A DNA stretch of 64,000 nt, from the NCBI GenBank assembly GCA_948473085.1, contig CAOKWH010000003.1, positions 44,462 to 108,461 on the forward strand. The letters run 5' to 3'. The notes beneath the pieces were generated by a model that was not told where the DNA came from, ran no database searches, and saw nothing but the letters and a program-made list of their open reading frames with translations. The translations under genes and the position numbers were made by a program. The stretch comes from an uncultured Clostridia bacterium. Lineage in GTDB: Bacteria; Bacillota; Clostridia; Oscillospirales; Ruminococcaceae. This document shows positions 7,931-17,727 of this stretch, in pieces (the stretch's first letter is position 1; every line of letters starts with the position of its first letter).

Positions 7931-8780
7931 CTGTTCCTACCTCCTTTTTCTCTGCTATGGTGTCCACCGTCTGCTTCAGGCCCAGATAGAGGATATTGGC
8001 AAGGATGGAATCAAAGCGTTTTGGTTCCAGCAGTTCATACGCTTTGGCTGCTTCGGCAATAGTCATATACAGCGAGCCGATTGCTGCCTGTACCTGGTTT
8101 TGGTTTGGATGGCCATCCTGTAAAAAGGGGTTAAAATTTCCCTTCTTCCAATCATCTTCCAAGTCGTCCAGCGCATCGCACAGGTAGATATACCGCCCTA
8201 TCAGATAGCCAAGGCGCCCCAGTACCCGTTGTTCTGTGGGCTGGGTAGAAATGGAGGAGAGAATATAGGCCATTGCCTGGGCAGAGGGTTCGCAAGCCTC
8301 ATCCACCGACACCTGTTTTTTGCTTTCCAGCTCGGCTTGCAGCTGCATGCTCTCAGCTATTATTCTGTCCATTTCCGGCAGTTTATCAGCCGCCTTTTTG
8401 TGGGCGCTGCGGACAGCGGGCAAAAGCAGCACGGCCCGGCTGCGGCTGGCAACCCCCTTGTCGTGAAGGTCATCCTGGATTTTATAGTACAGGATGAGCA
8501 TGGCACAGTCGGCACAATAGCTTTGAATACTGTCCAGCTCAGCCATCATACACTGCTTTAGTGGATTGGCAGGGCAGCGCCTCGCCTGATAATCCGGCTG
8601 GTTTTCGGCCAGTGCCATCATCAGTACCGATAGAAAGGTGAAGTCATAGCTCAGTGTCATACGGGCCACCATGCCATAACTACGCCCCAACTGGCGGCAA
8701 AGGCCGCAATAGATGGCCTTGTAGGTTTCGTACTCCGCTATTTTAAGTTCTGGCTTATGGGCCTTGATATATCCAAACAA
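7914..8780 (-). CDS. DUF5685 family protein
   Basis: 288 residues, mostly helical, matching DUF5685. The N-terminus [31 protein letters not shown] holds a CGLC pair, and further cysteines occur at [11 protein letters not shown] and SYCADC. The C-terminal half contains an acidic [20 protein letters not shown] motif reminiscent of prenyl-synthase-like all-helical folds, though this is inference. The start is TTG at 8780 with TGAGG 7 bp upstream. First gene of the three-gene operon with the DnaJ protein; the shared cysteine richness of both products is notable. Function unknown. Confidence 0.75.
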   Translation of the reverse strand: MFGYIKAHKPELKIAEYETYKAIYCGLCRQLGRSYGMVARMTLSYDFTFLSVLMMALAENQPDYQARRCPANPLKQCMMAELDSIQSYCADCAMLILYYKIQDDLHDKGVASRSRAVLLLPAVRSAHKKAADKLPEMDRIIAESMQLQAELESKKQVSVDEACEPSAQAMAYILSSISTQPTEQRVLGRLGYLIGRYIYLCDALDDLEDDWKKGNFNPFLQDGHPNQNQVQAAIGSLYMTIAEAAKAYELLEPKRFDSILANILYLGLKQTVDTIAEKKEVGTDDRPL

Positions 8781-8956
8781 AGAAAAACCTCACAAAAGCT
8801 GATATTGTATTCATCATTCTACTATATCCTGCCGTGCAAATCGTTAAATTTTTATGAACTGCATAAAAATCTATTTTATTTGGCACACAAGGTAAAAAAG
8901 TGAAATTTTAGATTTATTCACACATTTGCCATTCTGTATCCATGATGATGGCGTAT

Positions 8957-8965
8957 TGTTATAAT
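8957..8965 (+). promoter_or_regulatory. Extended -10 promoter of the padR gene
   Basis: TGTTATAAT at 8957-8965, a TGN-extended -10 without a good -35. Downstream, TCGAA (8967-8971) and TTCGA (8989-8993) form an inverted repeat that could be an autoregulatory operator. Confidence 0.5.
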
Positions 8966-9010
8966 GTCGAATTTTGTTAAATTTCATTTCGATACAAAGG
9001 GGTGTACATA

Positions 9011-9334
9011 ATGGAAAACCAGGAAAAGTTGCTGAAAAGCTACCTGCCAATGAGCGAGGCCAGCTTTCTGGTTTTGTTCAGTTTAACCGAGCCGCTGCAT
9101 GGTTATGGCATTATGCAAAAAATAACCGGCCTTACAAGCGGCCGGGTTAATCTGGGGGCGGGAACGGTCTATACTATCCTATATAAAATGGAATGTGATG
9201 GCCTGATTGAGAATGTTTCGGAAATGGATCGCCGGAAAGTGTATCACATCACCCAGGTAGGGCAGAAAATTTTATCCCAGGAGCAGGTGCGCTTGCAGGA
9301 GTTATGTGCTATAATAATGGGGAAACAGAGATAG
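9011..9334 (+). CDS. PadR family transcriptional regulator
   Basis: A 107-residue winged-helix DNA-binding protein of the short PadR type. Signature segments are EPLHGYGIMQKI (about 28-39), LGAGTVYTILYKMECDGLIE (recognition helix and following helix) and the wing RRKVYHITQVGQKIL. PadR proteins usually repress a membrane transporter or stress gene and respond to small hydrophobic ligands. ATG 9011 is chosen because AAAGGGG lies 7 bp before it; an in-frame GTG at 9002 overlaps that site. It precedes nfeD by 50 bp, so it may control the nfeD-SPFH pair. Confidence 0.88.
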   Translation: MENQEKLLKSYLPMSEASFLVLFSLTEPLHGYGIMQKITGLTSGRVNLGAGTVYTILYKMECDGLIENVSEMDRRKVYHITQVGQKILSQEQVRLQELCAIIMGKQR

Positions 9335-9384
9335 CGGGCCTCGTTTTTGCAGTTTTTTACTACCGATTGTTGAGGTGACAAAGT

Positions 9385-9831
9385 ATGCAATTTATTGATT
9401 TGGTAGCCGCATTTGCCTGGCTGATTCTTGCCATTGTATTAACAATTATCGAGGCAAACACCATCCAGTTGGTTTCCATCTGGTTTGCGGCCGGTGCATT
9501 GGCGGCAATGGCGCCAGCCGTGATAGGTATGAGTTTTACAGCACAGCTGGCTATGTTTACAGTGGTTTCTGTACTGCTGTTGGGCCTAACCCGGCCATTT
9601 GTTAAAAGAAAATTAGAGGTGCGGCGGGTACAAACCAATGCCAAAGCTGTAATTGGCAGATTAGGCAAGGTGACAGCGGAGATTAACAACACCCTGTCCC
9701 AGGGGCGTGTTTCGGTGGACGATATGAACTGGAGCGCCCGCAGCGAGGATGGTACAGTCATCCCGGAAGGGGAGGAGGTGCTGGTAAAAGATATCCAAGG
9801 AGTAAAACTGATTGTTGAACGCATTTACTGA
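9385..9831 (+). CDS. NfeD-family membrane protein
   Basis: 148 residues: two or three membrane helices in the first 75 residues, then a C-terminal OB-fold domain (about 85-145: IGRLGKVTAEINNTLSQGRVSVDDMNWSAR). This is the short NfeD1b type, which partners with SPFH proteins in membrane microdomains. The gene is followed 65 bp later by the SPFH gene, the standard arrangement. GAGGTG precedes the ATG. Conserved WSAR-like motif of the OB fold is present. Confidence 0.9.
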   Translation: MQFIDLVAAFAWLILAIVLTIIEANTIQLVSIWFAAGALAAMAPAVIGMSFTAQLAMFTVVSVLLLGLTRPFVKRKLEVRRVQTNAKAVIGRLGKVTAEINNTLSQGRVSVDDMNWSARSEDGTVIPEGEEVLVKDIQGVKLIVERIY

Positions 9832-9896
9832 TAGTTACAGTGCCTTTAGGTACTGTCTATAATAGAAAGCAAAAGTATTTTTGGAGGGAAATGTCT

Positions 9897-10835
9897 ATGT
9901 GGCCATTGATAATGTTTTTAATTGTTGTTGTACTTGCGGCTGTTGTACTGGCCCGAAATGTGGTTATTGTACCCCAGGCTGCCGAGTATGTGGTGGAGCG
10001 GCTGGGTTCTTACAGCGCCACCTGGGAAAACGGCTTGCATGTAAAAATCCCGTTTATTGAGCGGGTAGCCAAGCGGGTAAGCTTGAAGGAGCAGGTGGTG
10101 GATTTTAAGCCCCAGGCTGTTATTACACGAGATAATGTAACAATGCAGATTGATACAGTGGTGTTTTTCCAGATTACTGACCCCAAGCTGTACACCTATG
10201 GCGTGGAGCGTCCCATTTCTGCCATCGAAAACCTGACCGCCACCACCCTGCGTAATATTATTGGTGAGATGGAGCTGGACCATACCCTGACCTCCCGTGA
10301 TGTGATCAACACCAAAATCACCGCTACTTTGGATGTTGCTACCGACAAGTGGGGCATTAAGGTAAACCGTGTGGAGCTGAAGAACATCATTCCTCCCAGC
10401 GAAATCCAGGATGCGATGGAACGCCAGATGAAGGCGGAGCGCGAGAAGCGGGAATCGATCCTCCGTGCCGAAGGTGAAAAGCAGAGCAAGATTCTGGTGG
10501 CCGAAGGTAACAAGGAGTCGGAGATCCTGCGTGCTGAGGCTGAGAAGGAAGCAGCAATCCTGCGTGCCGACGCTGTTCGGGAGCAGAAGATTCGAGAGGC
10601 CCAGGGTGAAGCCGAGGCTATCCGGATGGTGCAGATGGCTCTGGCCGAGAGCATCAAGGTGATGAACGAAGCATCTCCCACCGAACAGGTGCTTACCCTC
10701 AAGAGCCTGGAGGCGTTTGCCAAGGCTGCCGATGGCAAGGCTACCAAGCTGATTATTCCCAGCAACCTGCAGTCGCTGGCCGGTCTGGCTGCTACCTTTA
10801 AGGAAGTAGTATCGGACGATAAGGCTGGCAAGTAA
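9897..10835 (+). CDS. SPFH/Band 7 (stomatin-like) membrane protein
   Basis: 312 residues. One N-terminal membrane helix (about 3-25), then the SPFH domain beginning VPQAAEYVVERLGSY and containing RDNVTMQIDTVVFFQITDP, then a long charged coiled coil (about 175-260) with repeating EGEKQSKILVAEGNKE and AEAEKEAAILRA units. SPFH proteins oligomerise into membrane scaffolds and often protect proteases or organise lipids. The start at 9897 was chosen because GGAGGG is 8 bp away; the ATG at 9891 is too close and one at 9840 lies further upstream without a site. Paired with NfeD. Confidence 0.92.
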   Translation: MWPLIMFLIVVVLAAVVLARNVVIVPQAAEYVVERLGSYSATWENGLHVKIPFIERVAKRVSLKEQVVDFKPQAVITRDNVTMQIDTVVFFQITDPKLYTYGVERPISAIENLTATTLRNIIGEMELDHTLTSRDVINTKITATLDVATDKWGIKVNRVELKNIIPPSEIQDAMERQMKAEREKRESILRAEGEKQSKILVAEGNKESEILRAEAEKEAAILRADAVREQKIREAQGEAEAIRMVQMALAESIKVMNEASPTEQVLTLKSLEAFAKAADGKATKLIIPSNLQSLAGLAATFKEVVSDDKAGK

Positions 10836-10925
10836 TAGGCGTTGTCTAAAATCTACGAAATATGATACCAAATTTTAGTCACTATTGCAGACCTGTACAA
10901 TCTTATAGGATTTTTAGGTAGGCTG

Positions 10926-10954
10926 TTGAAAAAATAGTGAAAATCATGTAAAAT
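10926..10954 (+). promoter_or_regulatory. Promoter of the pur operon
   Basis: TTGAAA (10926-10931), 17-bp spacer, TAAAAT (10949-10954). Predicted transcription start near 10961, giving a leader of about 225 nt before purE. Confidence 0.75.
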
Positions 10955-10983
10955 AGAAGTATCGTTTCTGTGGAGGTTGCAAC

Positions 10984-11115
10984 ATGGCCGCTATGGTTTT
11001 AAAAAATTCGATACAAAAGAATTTGAACCAAGGGCGCCGTGTACCTTTTACAGGAATTGGGCCGAATAGTAGAACAGGGGCTGTGGCGCAGTGCGTCACG
11101 CCCTTTGTTTTTTAG
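10984..11115 (+). CDS. Candidate 43-residue leader peptide before purE
   Basis: A short ORF beginning ATG at 10984, 7 bp after a strong TGGAGG site and about 24 nt after the predicted transcript start. The product is basic, starts MAAMVLKNSIQKNLNQGRR and ends CVTPFVF. Its last dozen codons lie in the stem and T-run of the terminator at 11077-11113, so ribosome position could decide whether the terminator forms. There is no codon run hinting at one amino acid sensor. It is a candidate only: the coding status is not proven and I know no homologue. Confidence 0.45.
   Translation: MAAMVLKNSIQKNLNQGRRVPFTGIGPNSRTGAVAQCVTPFVF
11077..11113 (+). terminator. Attenuator-like terminator in the pur leader
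   Basis: GGGC (11078-11081) pairs with GCCC (11100-11103) and GTG (11083-11085) with CAC (11097-11099), with one bulged T, followed by TTTGTTTTTT. It stands between the promoter and purE, so it must be read through for operon expression. Confidence 0.7.
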
Positions 11116-11187
11116 CCTAAAAACAGGAAAAAAGGCAGTAAATTTGGCCTGGAGAGAGAAAAAACAGGTAAAACAAAAGGAGTTATC

Positions 11188-11679
11188 ATGAAAAAAGTAG
11201 CAGTCATTATGGGCAGTGACAGCGACCTGCCGGTAGTTATGGGTGCTGTCAACAAACTTCGGGAATTTGGTGTGGAAGTGGAGGCTCATGTATTCTCCGC
11301 CCATCGTACCCCGGAACAGGCCTGCAATTTTGCCAGACATGCTCGGGCAAATGGGTTTGGCGCCATTATTGCTGCTGCCGGAAAGGCCGCCCATCTGGCG
11401 GGTGTACTGGCAGCGCATACCACCCTGCCAGTAATTGGTATTCCTATCAAGTCCTCTACACTGGATGGGTTGGACGCCCTGCTGGCCACCGTACAGATGC
11501 CCTCTGGTATTCCGGTGGCTACAGTGGCCATTGACGGCGCAGAAAACGCCGCTATCCTGGCTGTGCAGATGATGGCCATTGCCGATGCTGCCCTGGCTGA
11601 GAAGCTGGACGAGATGAAGCGCAGCATGGAGCAAAAGGTGCTGGAAAAAGATGCCGCCCTGGCCGAGAAAATAAAGTAA
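11188..11679 (+). CDS. purE: 5-(carboxyamino)imidazole ribonucleotide mutase
   Basis: Converts N5-CAIR to CAIR in purine synthesis; this class I form normally works after PurK. The 163-residue protein starts with the nucleotide-binding [10 protein letters not shown] and carries the active-site segments SAHRTPEQ and [25 protein letters not shown]. The C-terminal 25 residues are charged and coiled-coil-like, with DAALAEK occurring twice, slightly longer than usual. AAAGGAG precedes the ATG. First structural gene of purEFMNHD; purC, purB, purL and purK are not in this window. Confidence 0.95.
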   Translation: MKKVAVIMGSDSDLPVVMGAVNKLREFGVEVEAHVFSAHRTPEQACNFARHARANGFGAIIAAAGKAAHLAGVLAAHTTLPVIGIPIKSSTLDGLDALLATVQMPSGIPVATVAIDGAENAAILAVQMMAIADAALAEKLDEMKRSMEQKVLEKDAALAEKIK

Positions 11680-11709
11680 TATCCCCATGTGAAAGGCAGG
11701 TTGAACAAC

Positions 11710-13131
11710 ATGGCAATACATGAAGAATGTGGACTGTTTGGTATTTATGATGCCTCACCTGAGGCAAATGTGGCAATGAGCACCTACTTTGCCCTTTATG
11801 CGCTCCAGCACCGGGGACAGGAGAGCTGCGGCATTGCGGTAAATGACGGCGGGGTTATTTCGGCTTATAAGGATATTGGCCTGGCCCATGAGGTGTTTGA
11901 CAAAGACCGCTTGGCAACCCTGGGCAAGGGGAAAATGGCAGTGGGCCATGTGCGCTATTCTGGCGATGGGGTTGCCAACCGGCTGAATGCCCAGCCGCTG
12001 ATGGTGCGCCATATCAAGGGGCCGCTGGCCGTTTCCCATAACGGCGCTCTGGTCAATGGGCATGAACTGAAGGAGGAATTGGAGCTTACCGGCGCCATCT
12101 TCCACACCACCTGTGACGCAGAGATTATAGCCTATATGATTACACGGGAGCGCATCCGTTCCAAATCCATCGAACAGGCGCTGGAACTGGCTATGCACAA
12201 GCTCAAGGGCGCCTATTCTCTGATGATTATGTCCCCTAAAAAGATAATTGCCGCCAGGGACCCTCAGGGGTTCCGCCCGCTGTGCATTGGCCGGATTGAT
12301 GGCGGTTATGTTATCGCTTCGGAAAGCTGTGCGCTGGACAGCATCGGCGCCGAGTTTATCCGGGATGTGGAACCGGGGGAGATTGTTATTCTGAACGAGG
12401 AGGGTATTCACAGCAACCGCACCCACTGCGGCCAGAAAACCGGTTTGTGTGTGTTCGAGTATGTGTATACAGCCCGTCCCGATTCGGTTATTGATGGGGT
12501 TAGCGTACATGCTGCCCGCCGCCGTGCCGGCGCTATCCTGGCAAAGGAGCACCCGGTGGAGGCCGATGTGGTTATCGGCGTGCCGGATTCCGGCTTGGAT
12601 GCTGCCCTGGGTTATGCCCAGGCGAGCGGGATTCCCTATGGTGTTGGCTTTGTAAAAAACCGCTATGTAGGCCGCACTTTCATTCTGCCCACCCAGGGGG
12701 AGCGGGAGGATGCTGTGCGCATCAAACTGAACACCCTGGCCGAAACAGTGGCCGGCAAACGGGTGATTATGGTGGATGATTCCATTGTACGGGGAACCAC
12801 CAGCGCCAATATTGTGCGTATGCTGCGCAAGGCCGGCGCTGCCGAGGTGCACATGCGGGTATCCTCGCCGCCGTTTATGAACCCCTGCTACTTTGGCACC
12901 GATATTGACTCCAGAGATAAACTGATTGCCTGCAAAATGTCCATTGAGGAAATCGGGAAGCAGATTGGTGTGGACAGCATAGGCTATTTGAGCATAGAAG
13001 GGATTAAAAGCATTGCCGAAGGTTGCCGCTGCAACTGCTGTATCGGTTGCTTTACTGGCGAGTATCCCATTGAGGTGCCGGACGAACTGCCCAAGGACAA
13101 ATATTGCATGAAAATTGGTGACGAAATATAA
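11710..13131 (+). CDS. purF: Amidophosphoribosyltransferase
   Basis: Catalyses the committed step of purine synthesis, making phosphoribosylamine from PRPP and glutamine. 473 residues. The start at 11710 gives a six-residue propeptide MAIHEE before the catalytic Cys7, as in the Bacillus type where the propeptide is cleaved off. The glutaminase half includes GHVRYSGDG and SHNGALVNG; the PRPP-binding loop is [14 protein letters not shown] (about 350-363). The C-terminal CRCNCCIGC cysteines fit the [4Fe-4S] cluster of this class. An upstream in-frame ATG at 11689 would destroy propeptide processing and was rejected. Confidence 0.97.
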   Translation: MAIHEECGLFGIYDASPEANVAMSTYFALYALQHRGQESCGIAVNDGGVISAYKDIGLAHEVFDKDRLATLGKGKMAVGHVRYSGDGVANRLNAQPLMVRHIKGPLAVSHNGALVNGHELKEELELTGAIFHTTCDAEIIAYMITRERIRSKSIEQALELAMHKLKGAYSLMIMSPKKIIAARDPQGFRPLCIGRIDGGYVIASESCALDSIGAEFIRDVEPGEIVILNEEGIHSNRTHCGQKTGLCVFEYVYTARPDSVIDGVSVHAARRRAGAILAKEHPVEADVVIGVPDSGLDAALGYAQASGIPYGVGFVKNRYVGRTFILPTQGEREDAVRIKLNTLAETVAGKRVIMVDDSIVRGTTSANIVRMLRKAGAAEVHMRVSSPPFMNPCYFGTDIDSRDKLIACKMSIEEIGKQIGVDSIGYLSIEGIKSIAEGCRCNCCIGCFTGEYPIEVPDELPKDKYCMKIGDEI

Positions 13132-13164
13132 AAGGCCGTACTTTCGGCAGAACGGAGATTGTTT

Positions 13165-14205
13165 ATGAGTAGTTACAGCAATAGCTACAAGGCTGCAGGT
13201 GTGGATGTTACTGCTGGATATAAAGCAGTGGAGCTGATGAAGGAGCATGTTGCTCGCACCCTGATTCCAGGTGTGCTGGATACCATCGGCGGCTTTGGCG
13301 GGATGTTTGAATTGGATGTAACCGGCATTGAAAAGCCAGTGCTGGTTTCTGGCACCGATGGTGTTGGCACCAAGCTGAAATTGGCTTTTTTGATGGACAA
13401 GCATGATACAGTGGGAATTGACTGTGTGGCCATGTGTGTAAACGATGTGGTTTGCTGCGGCGCCCGCCCGCTGGTATTTTTAGACTATATTGCACTGGGG
13501 AAAAACTACCCCGAAAAGGTGGCCCAGATTGTATCCGGTGTGGCGGAGGGCTGTGTTCAGGCAGGCTGTGCCCTGTCCGGTGGTGAAACAGCCGAGATGC
13601 CCGGTTTCTATTCCGAGGATGAGTATGACCTGGCCGGCTTTACTGTAGGTGTGGTGGACAAATCCAAGATTATTGACCGGGAGCAGGTAGCCCCTGGGGA
13701 TGTGCTGATTGGCATTTCCTCCTCTGGCGTTCATTCCAACGGGTTTTCGCTGGTGCGCAAGGTGTTTGATATTACCACCAGAGAGGTGCTGGACACCTAC
13801 TACCCGGAACTGGGCTGCACCCTGGGCGAAAGTTTGCTAACCCCCACTAAAATTTATGTAAAACCCATGCTCAAACTGCTGGAGAGTGTTTCGGTTAAGT
13901 CGGTTTCCCACATCACCGGCGGCGGATTCTTTGAGAACATCCCTCGGGCGCTGAACAGCCGGGTAGCCGCTTATATTGACAAGGAATCGGTTCCGGTGCT
14001 GCCCATTTTCCACCTCTTGGCCGAAAAAGGAGGCATTGATGAGCACGATATGTTCAATACCTTCAATATGGGTGTGGGCATGTGCGTAGTCGTGGCCAAA
14101 GAGGATGCCGAACAGGCAATCGCCCTTTTAACCGAGTGTGGGGAGAAGGCTGCCGTTATCGGGGAGATTCGTCCCCGGGAGGATAAGGAGATTGTACTAT
14201 GCTAA
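13165..14205 (+). CDS. purM: Phosphoribosylformylglycinamidine cyclo-ligase (AIR synthetase)
   Basis: Closes the imidazole ring using ATP, converting FGAM to AIR. 346 residues, the usual length. Signatures: [19 protein letters not shown] at the N-terminus, [39 protein letters not shown] and [16 protein letters not shown] 13165 has GGAG 7 bp upstream; a TTG six bases earlier is less likely. Its last 7 bp overlap purN, so the two are probably translationally coupled. Confidence 0.97.
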   Translation: MSSYSNSYKAAGVDVTAGYKAVELMKEHVARTLIPGVLDTIGGFGGMFELDVTGIEKPVLVSGTDGVGTKLKLAFLMDKHDTVGIDCVAMCVNDVVCCGARPLVFLDYIALGKNYPEKVAQIVSGVAEGCVQAGCALSGGETAEMPGFYSEDEYDLAGFTVGVVDKSKIIDREQVAPGDVLIGISSSGVHSNGFSLVRKVFDITTREVLDTYYPELGCTLGESLLTPTKIYVKPMLKLLESVSVKSVSHITGGGFFENIPRALNSRVAAYIDKESVPVLPIFHLLAEKGGIDEHDMFNTFNMGVGMCVVVAKEDAEQAIALLTECGEKAAVIGEIRPREDKEIVLC

Positions 14206-14795
14206 GGATTGCTGTATTTGTGTCCGGCGGTGGTACCAACTTGCAGGCGTTGATTGATGCCCAGAAGGCGGGGAAAAACCCCGATGGCGAAATTGTGCTG
14301 GTGCTTTCCTCCAACAGCAAGGCCTATGCCCTGGAACGGGCGCAGCAAAATGGCATTGAGAGTGTGGTTCTGTCCCGGCGGCGATACGCTTCCGCCGAAG
14401 AGTATGACAAGGCCCTGTTGGAAGTGATGCAGCAGCACAACATTGACCTGATTGTACTGGCCGGGTTCATGTGCATATTGGGGGAAACCTTTACTCAGGC
14501 CTATGACCGGCGTATCCTCAATGTACACCCGTCACTGATTCCCTCCTTCTGCGGCGAAGGTTTTTATGGCCTGCATGTACATGAAGCTGCTCTGAGCTAT
14601 GGGGTGAAGGTAACCGGCGCCACCGTGCATTTTGTCAATGAAGTGACGGATGGTGGGCAGATTATCCTCCAGCGTGCAGTGGAGGTATTACCGGGTGATA
14701 CCCCCGAAACCCTACAAAAGCGGGTGATGGAACAGGCCGAATGGGAGCTGCTTCCCAAGGCGGTGGCTATGGTTTGTAGTGGTGAAATTCAGTAA
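14199..14795 (+). CDS. purN: Phosphoribosylglycinamide formyltransferase
   Basis: Formylates GAR to FGAR with 10-formyl-tetrahydrofolate. 198 residues, normal for Pur[16 protein letters not shown] is the N-terminal phosphate-binding loop, [12 protein letters not shown] the folate pocket, and [11 protein letters not shown] carries the catalytic Asn-His; the later Asp lies in NEVTDGGQI. Overlaps the end of purM by 7 bp and lies 25 bp before purH. Confidence 0.96.
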   Translation: MLRIAVFVSGGGTNLQALIDAQKAGKNPDGEIVLVLSSNSKAYALERAQQNGIESVVLSRRRYASAEEYDKALLEVMQQHNIDLIVLAGFMCILGETFTQAYDRRILNVHPSLIPSFCGEGFYGLHVHEAALSYGVKVTGATVHFVNEVTDGGQIILQRAVEVLPGDTPETLQKRVMEQAEWELLPKAVAMVCSGEIQ

Positions 14796-14820
14796 CAGAA
14801 CTTGAAAGGGTTGATAGAAG

Positions 14821-16365
14821 ATGAAAAAGCGCGCACTCCTGAGCGTTTCGGATAAAAGCGGCATTGTAGACTTTGCCAAACAGCTCGATGAACTGGGCTA
14901 TGAAATTGTTTCCACCGGCGGCACGGCCAAAATTCTGACAGAAAATGGCGTAGCTGTCACTGGTATTTCGGATATAACCGGATTTCCTGAATGCTTGGAT
15001 GGCCGGGTAAAGACCTTGCATCCGATGGTGCATGCCGGTATTCTGGCCATGCGGGAAAACCCCGAGCATATGGCACAGCTGGACAAGCTGGGCGTGACCC
15101 CCATTGATGTAGTGGCCATCAACCTCTATCCCTTCAAGCAAACCATTATGAAGGATACAGTTACCCAGGAAGACGCCATCGAGAATATTGACATTGGCGG
15201 CCCCACCATGATTCGTGCTGCTGCAAAAAACTGGCAGGATGTAGCTGTAATTGTGGACCCTGCCGATTATGACAGCGTTATTGAGGGCCTTCGGGCTGGT
15301 GCGCTGTCCCGGGAGGCCAAGTTTGCCCTGGCTGCCAAGGTGTTTGAGCACACAGCCGCCTACGATGCCCTGATTGTGAACTACCTGAGAAAGCAGATGG
15401 GTGCCGACCCATTCCCGGATAAGCTGACCTTGACCTTTGAAAAGGTGCAGCAGATGCGCTATGGAGAAAACCCCCATCAGCACGCCGCTTTCTACCGGGA
15501 AGTAACCAAGGAGCAGAACAACTTGGCTGCTGCCCGGCAGCTGCATGGCAAGGAGCTGTCCTACAACAACATCAACGACGCCAATGGTGCATTGGATATT
15601 TTAAAGGAGTTTGGCAGCGAGCAGCCCTGCGCTGTGGCAGTAAAGCACACCAATCCCTGTGGGGTTGGCATTGGTGCAACCCTGCACGAGGCCTATATGA
15701 ACGCCTATAACAGCGACCCTGTCTCCATCTTTGGCGGCATTGTGGCTCTGAACCGGGTGGTGGATCTTGCCACAGCCGAGGAACTGGCCAAGATTTTCCT
15801 GGAAATAATCATTGCCCCGGGCTTTGAGGAGGACGCTTACGCCCTGCTGGCTAAAAAGAAGAATATCCGCCTGATGGAGCTGCCCGACTGTGCCGCCCCC
15901 AATCAGAAGGGTGCCTTGGATATGAAAAAGGTGGCCGGAGGCCTGCTGGTACAGGAACTGAACACCGACCTGCTGGGGGAGGAACTGAAGGTTGTTACAA
16001 AGCGTCAGCCCACTGCAGAGGAGATGGAGCAACTACTGTTTGCCTGGAAGGTGGTAAAGCAGACCAAGTCCAACGCCATCGTGCTGGCCAAGGAGAATGC
16101 CACTGTGGGCGTTGGCCCTGGGCAGACCAACCGGGTAACGGCTCTGGACATTGCCATTCGTTATGCCGGAGAGAAGTCCAAGGGTTCAGTGATGGCTTCG
16201 GACGCCTTTTTCCCGTTTTCTGACTGTGTGGAGTTGGCTGCTGCCAATGGTATCACTGCTATTATCCAGCCCGGCGGTTCCATCCGGGATGAAGAGAGCA
16301 TCAAGGCCTGCGATGAAGCGGGTATTGCCATGGTGTTCACCGGCATGCGCCATTTTAAGCACTGA
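14821..16365 (+). CDS. purH: Bifunctional AICAR transformylase / IMP cyclohydrolase
   Basis: Performs the last two steps to IMP. 514 residues with the N-terminal cyclohydrolase (about 1-200: [32 protein letters not shown]) and the C-terminal AICAR transformylase (about 200-514: [23 protein letters not shown], and [11 protein letters not shown]). The catalytic Lys-His of the transformylase sits in the VKHTNPCG segment. Strong start context at 14821. No anomaly seen. Confidence 0.97.
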   Translation: MKKRALLSVSDKSGIVDFAKQLDELGYEIVSTGGTAKILTENGVAVTGISDITGFPECLDGRVKTLHPMVHAGILAMRENPEHMAQLDKLGVTPIDVVAINLYPFKQTIMKDTVTQEDAIENIDIGGPTMIRAAAKNWQDVAVIVDPADYDSVIEGLRAGALSREAKFALAAKVFEHTAAYDALIVNYLRKQMGADPFPDKLTLTFEKVQQMRYGENPHQHAAFYREVTKEQNNLAAARQLHGKELSYNNINDANGALDILKEFGSEQPCAVAVKHTNPCGVGIGATLHEAYMNAYNSDPVSIFGGIVALNRVVDLATAEELAKIFLEIIIAPGFEEDAYALLAKKKNIRLMELPDCAAPNQKGALDMKKVAGGLLVQELNTDLLGEELKVVTKRQPTAEEMEQLLFAWKVVKQTKSNAIVLAKENATVGVGPGQTNRVTALDIAIRYAGEKSKGSVMASDAFFPFSDCVELAAANGITAIIQPGGSIRDEESIKACDEAGIAMVFTGMRHFKH

Positions 16366-16384
16366 TAACAGGAGGAAAAAGGAT

Positions 16385-17668
16385 ATGAAAATATTGGTAG
16401 TAGGTTCCGGCGGCCGGGAGCACGCCATTATTCGTGCCTTGAAGAAAAGCCCTCAGGCGGACACTATCTATGCACTGCCTGGAAATGGCGGTATTGCCGC
16501 CGATGCCATCTGTGTGGAGGGCAAAGCAACTGATATTGACCGGGTGGTGGCCTTCTCCAAGGAGGAGAAAATCGACTTTGTGGTCGTGGCTCCGGATAAC
16601 CCGCTGGTGCTGGGCATGGTGGATGCTCTGAATGCTGAGGGGATTCCTACCTTTGGCCCCAGAGCCAACGCCGCCATTTTGGAGGGCAGCAAGGTGTTCT
16701 CCAAAAACCTGATGAAAAAGTATGGTATTCCCACCGCCCGTTACGAAACCTTTGAGGATGCCCAGGCTGCCATTGACTACATCAAGGCAACTGGAGAGTA
16801 TCCGGTGGTTATCAAGGCGGATGGTCTGGCCCTGGGTAAAGGGGTTATTATTGCCCAGAGCTTTGCCGAAGCGGCAGAGGCTGTCAAGTCCATTATGGAG
16901 GATAAGGCTTTCGGTGCCAGCGGCAACAGCATTGTAGTGGAGCAGTTCCTGGAAGGGGTAGAGGTATCAGTGCTGGCCTTCACCGATTCCAAAACAGTTC
17001 GCCCCATGGTTTCCTCGATGGACCACAAGCGGGCCAATGATAATGATGAAGGGCTGAATACCGGCGGCATGGGTACCATTGCACCCAACCCCTATTACAC
17101 CTCGGCTATTGCCCAGGAATGTATGGAGAAGATTTTCCTGCCCACCATTCGGGCGATGGGGGAGGAGGGCAGACCCTTTAAAGGCTGCCTCTACTTTGGA
17201 CTGATGCTCACCAAAAATGGGCCTTATGTTATCGAATACAACTGCCGCTTTGGCGACCCGGAAACCCAGGTGGTGCTGCCGCTGCTGGAAAGCGACCTGC
17301 TGGAAATTATGCTATCCACCTACCACGAAACCCTGGCTGAGACAGAAATAAACTGGTCGGATAAAAGTGCCGCCTGTGTCATTGTTGCCAGCGGCGGCTA
17401 CCCGGTGGAGTACAAAACCGGCTATCTAATCGAGGGCTTGGATGCCCAAGGTCAGTGTAAAGGTGCAACCCTTTACCATGCTGGAACTCGGCAACAGGAT
17501 GGAAAATACCTCACTGCTGGAGGGCGTGTAATTGGCGTTACCTGTACAGGAGATAGCCTGAAAATGGCTCTGGACAGTGCTTATAGTGCTGTAAAGAATA
17601 TTAGCTTTACAGATATGCACTGCCGCACGGACATTGGCAAAAAGGCTTTGGACGCCTTGGAAAAATAG
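16385..17668 (+). CDS. purD: Phosphoribosylamine--glycine ligase (GAR synthetase)
   Basis: Ligates glycine to phosphoribosylamine with ATP. 427 residues with an ATP-grasp core. MKILVVGSGGREHAI is the classic N-terminus, followed by KKYGIPTARYETF, VIKADGLALGKGVIIA (nucleotide-binding lysine loop), GLNTGGMGTIAPNP and NCRFGDPETQ (metal-binding region). ATG 16385 has AGGAGG and is preferred to a long upstream extension overlapping purH. Last gene of the operon, followed by a strong terminator. Confidence 0.97.
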   Translation: MKILVVGSGGREHAIIRALKKSPQADTIYALPGNGGIAADAICVEGKATDIDRVVAFSKEEKIDFVVVAPDNPLVLGMVDALNAEGIPTFGPRANAAILEGSKVFSKNLMKKYGIPTARYETFEDAQAAIDYIKATGEYPVVIKADGLALGKGVIIAQSFAEAAEAVKSIMEDKAFGASGNSIVVEQFLEGVEVSVLAFTDSKTVRPMVSSMDHKRANDNDEGLNTGGMGTIAPNPYYTSAIAQECMEKIFLPTIRAMGEEGRPFKGCLYFGLMLTKNGPYVIEYNCRFGDPETQVVLPLLESDLLEIMLSTYHETLAETEINWSDKSAACVIVASGGYPVEYKTGYLIEGLDAQGQCKGATLYHAGTRQQDGKYLTAGGRVIGVTCTGDSLKMALDSAYSAVKNISFTDMHCRTDIGKKALDALEK

Positions 17669-17679
17669 GATAGTGAAAA

Positions 17680-17725
17680 CCCCGCAGCTGGAAGAAGTTC
17701 TTCCGACTGCGGGGCTTTCTTTGTT
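17680..17725 (+). terminator. Terminator of the pur operon
   Basis: CCCCGCAG (17680-17687) pairs with CTGCGGGG (17707-17714), with an inner GGAAG/CTTCC stem, then a T-rich tail. It lies between convergent purD and the permease gene. Confidence 0.88.
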
Positions 17726-17727
17726 CA

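Larger units (their letters stand above)
10836..11187 (+). other. Leader region of the purine operon
   Basis: 352 bp between the SPFH gene and purE. In order it holds a 7-bp inverted repeat CTAAAAT/ATTTTAG (10846-10852, 10872-10878), a promoter (10926-10954), a candidate upstream ORF (10984-11115), a terminator-like hairpin inside the end of that ORF (11077-11113), and the purE ribosome site. I could not match it to the guanine, PRPP or ZTP riboswitch consensus. Confidence 0.65.

Noticed and set aside
9918..10871. 317-codon open frame opposite the SPFH gene
   Set aside because: The SPFH product is unmistakable and the reverse frame lacks a ribosome site.
10836..11187. ZTP, PRPP or guanine riboswitch before purE
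   Set aside because: The conserved core sequences of these aptamers are not present as far as I can read; kept as an unassigned leader.
11755..13404. 549-codon open frame on the minus strand opposite purF
   Set aside because: Antisense shadow of purF, which has all family motifs; no ribosome site or recognisable domain on the minus strand.
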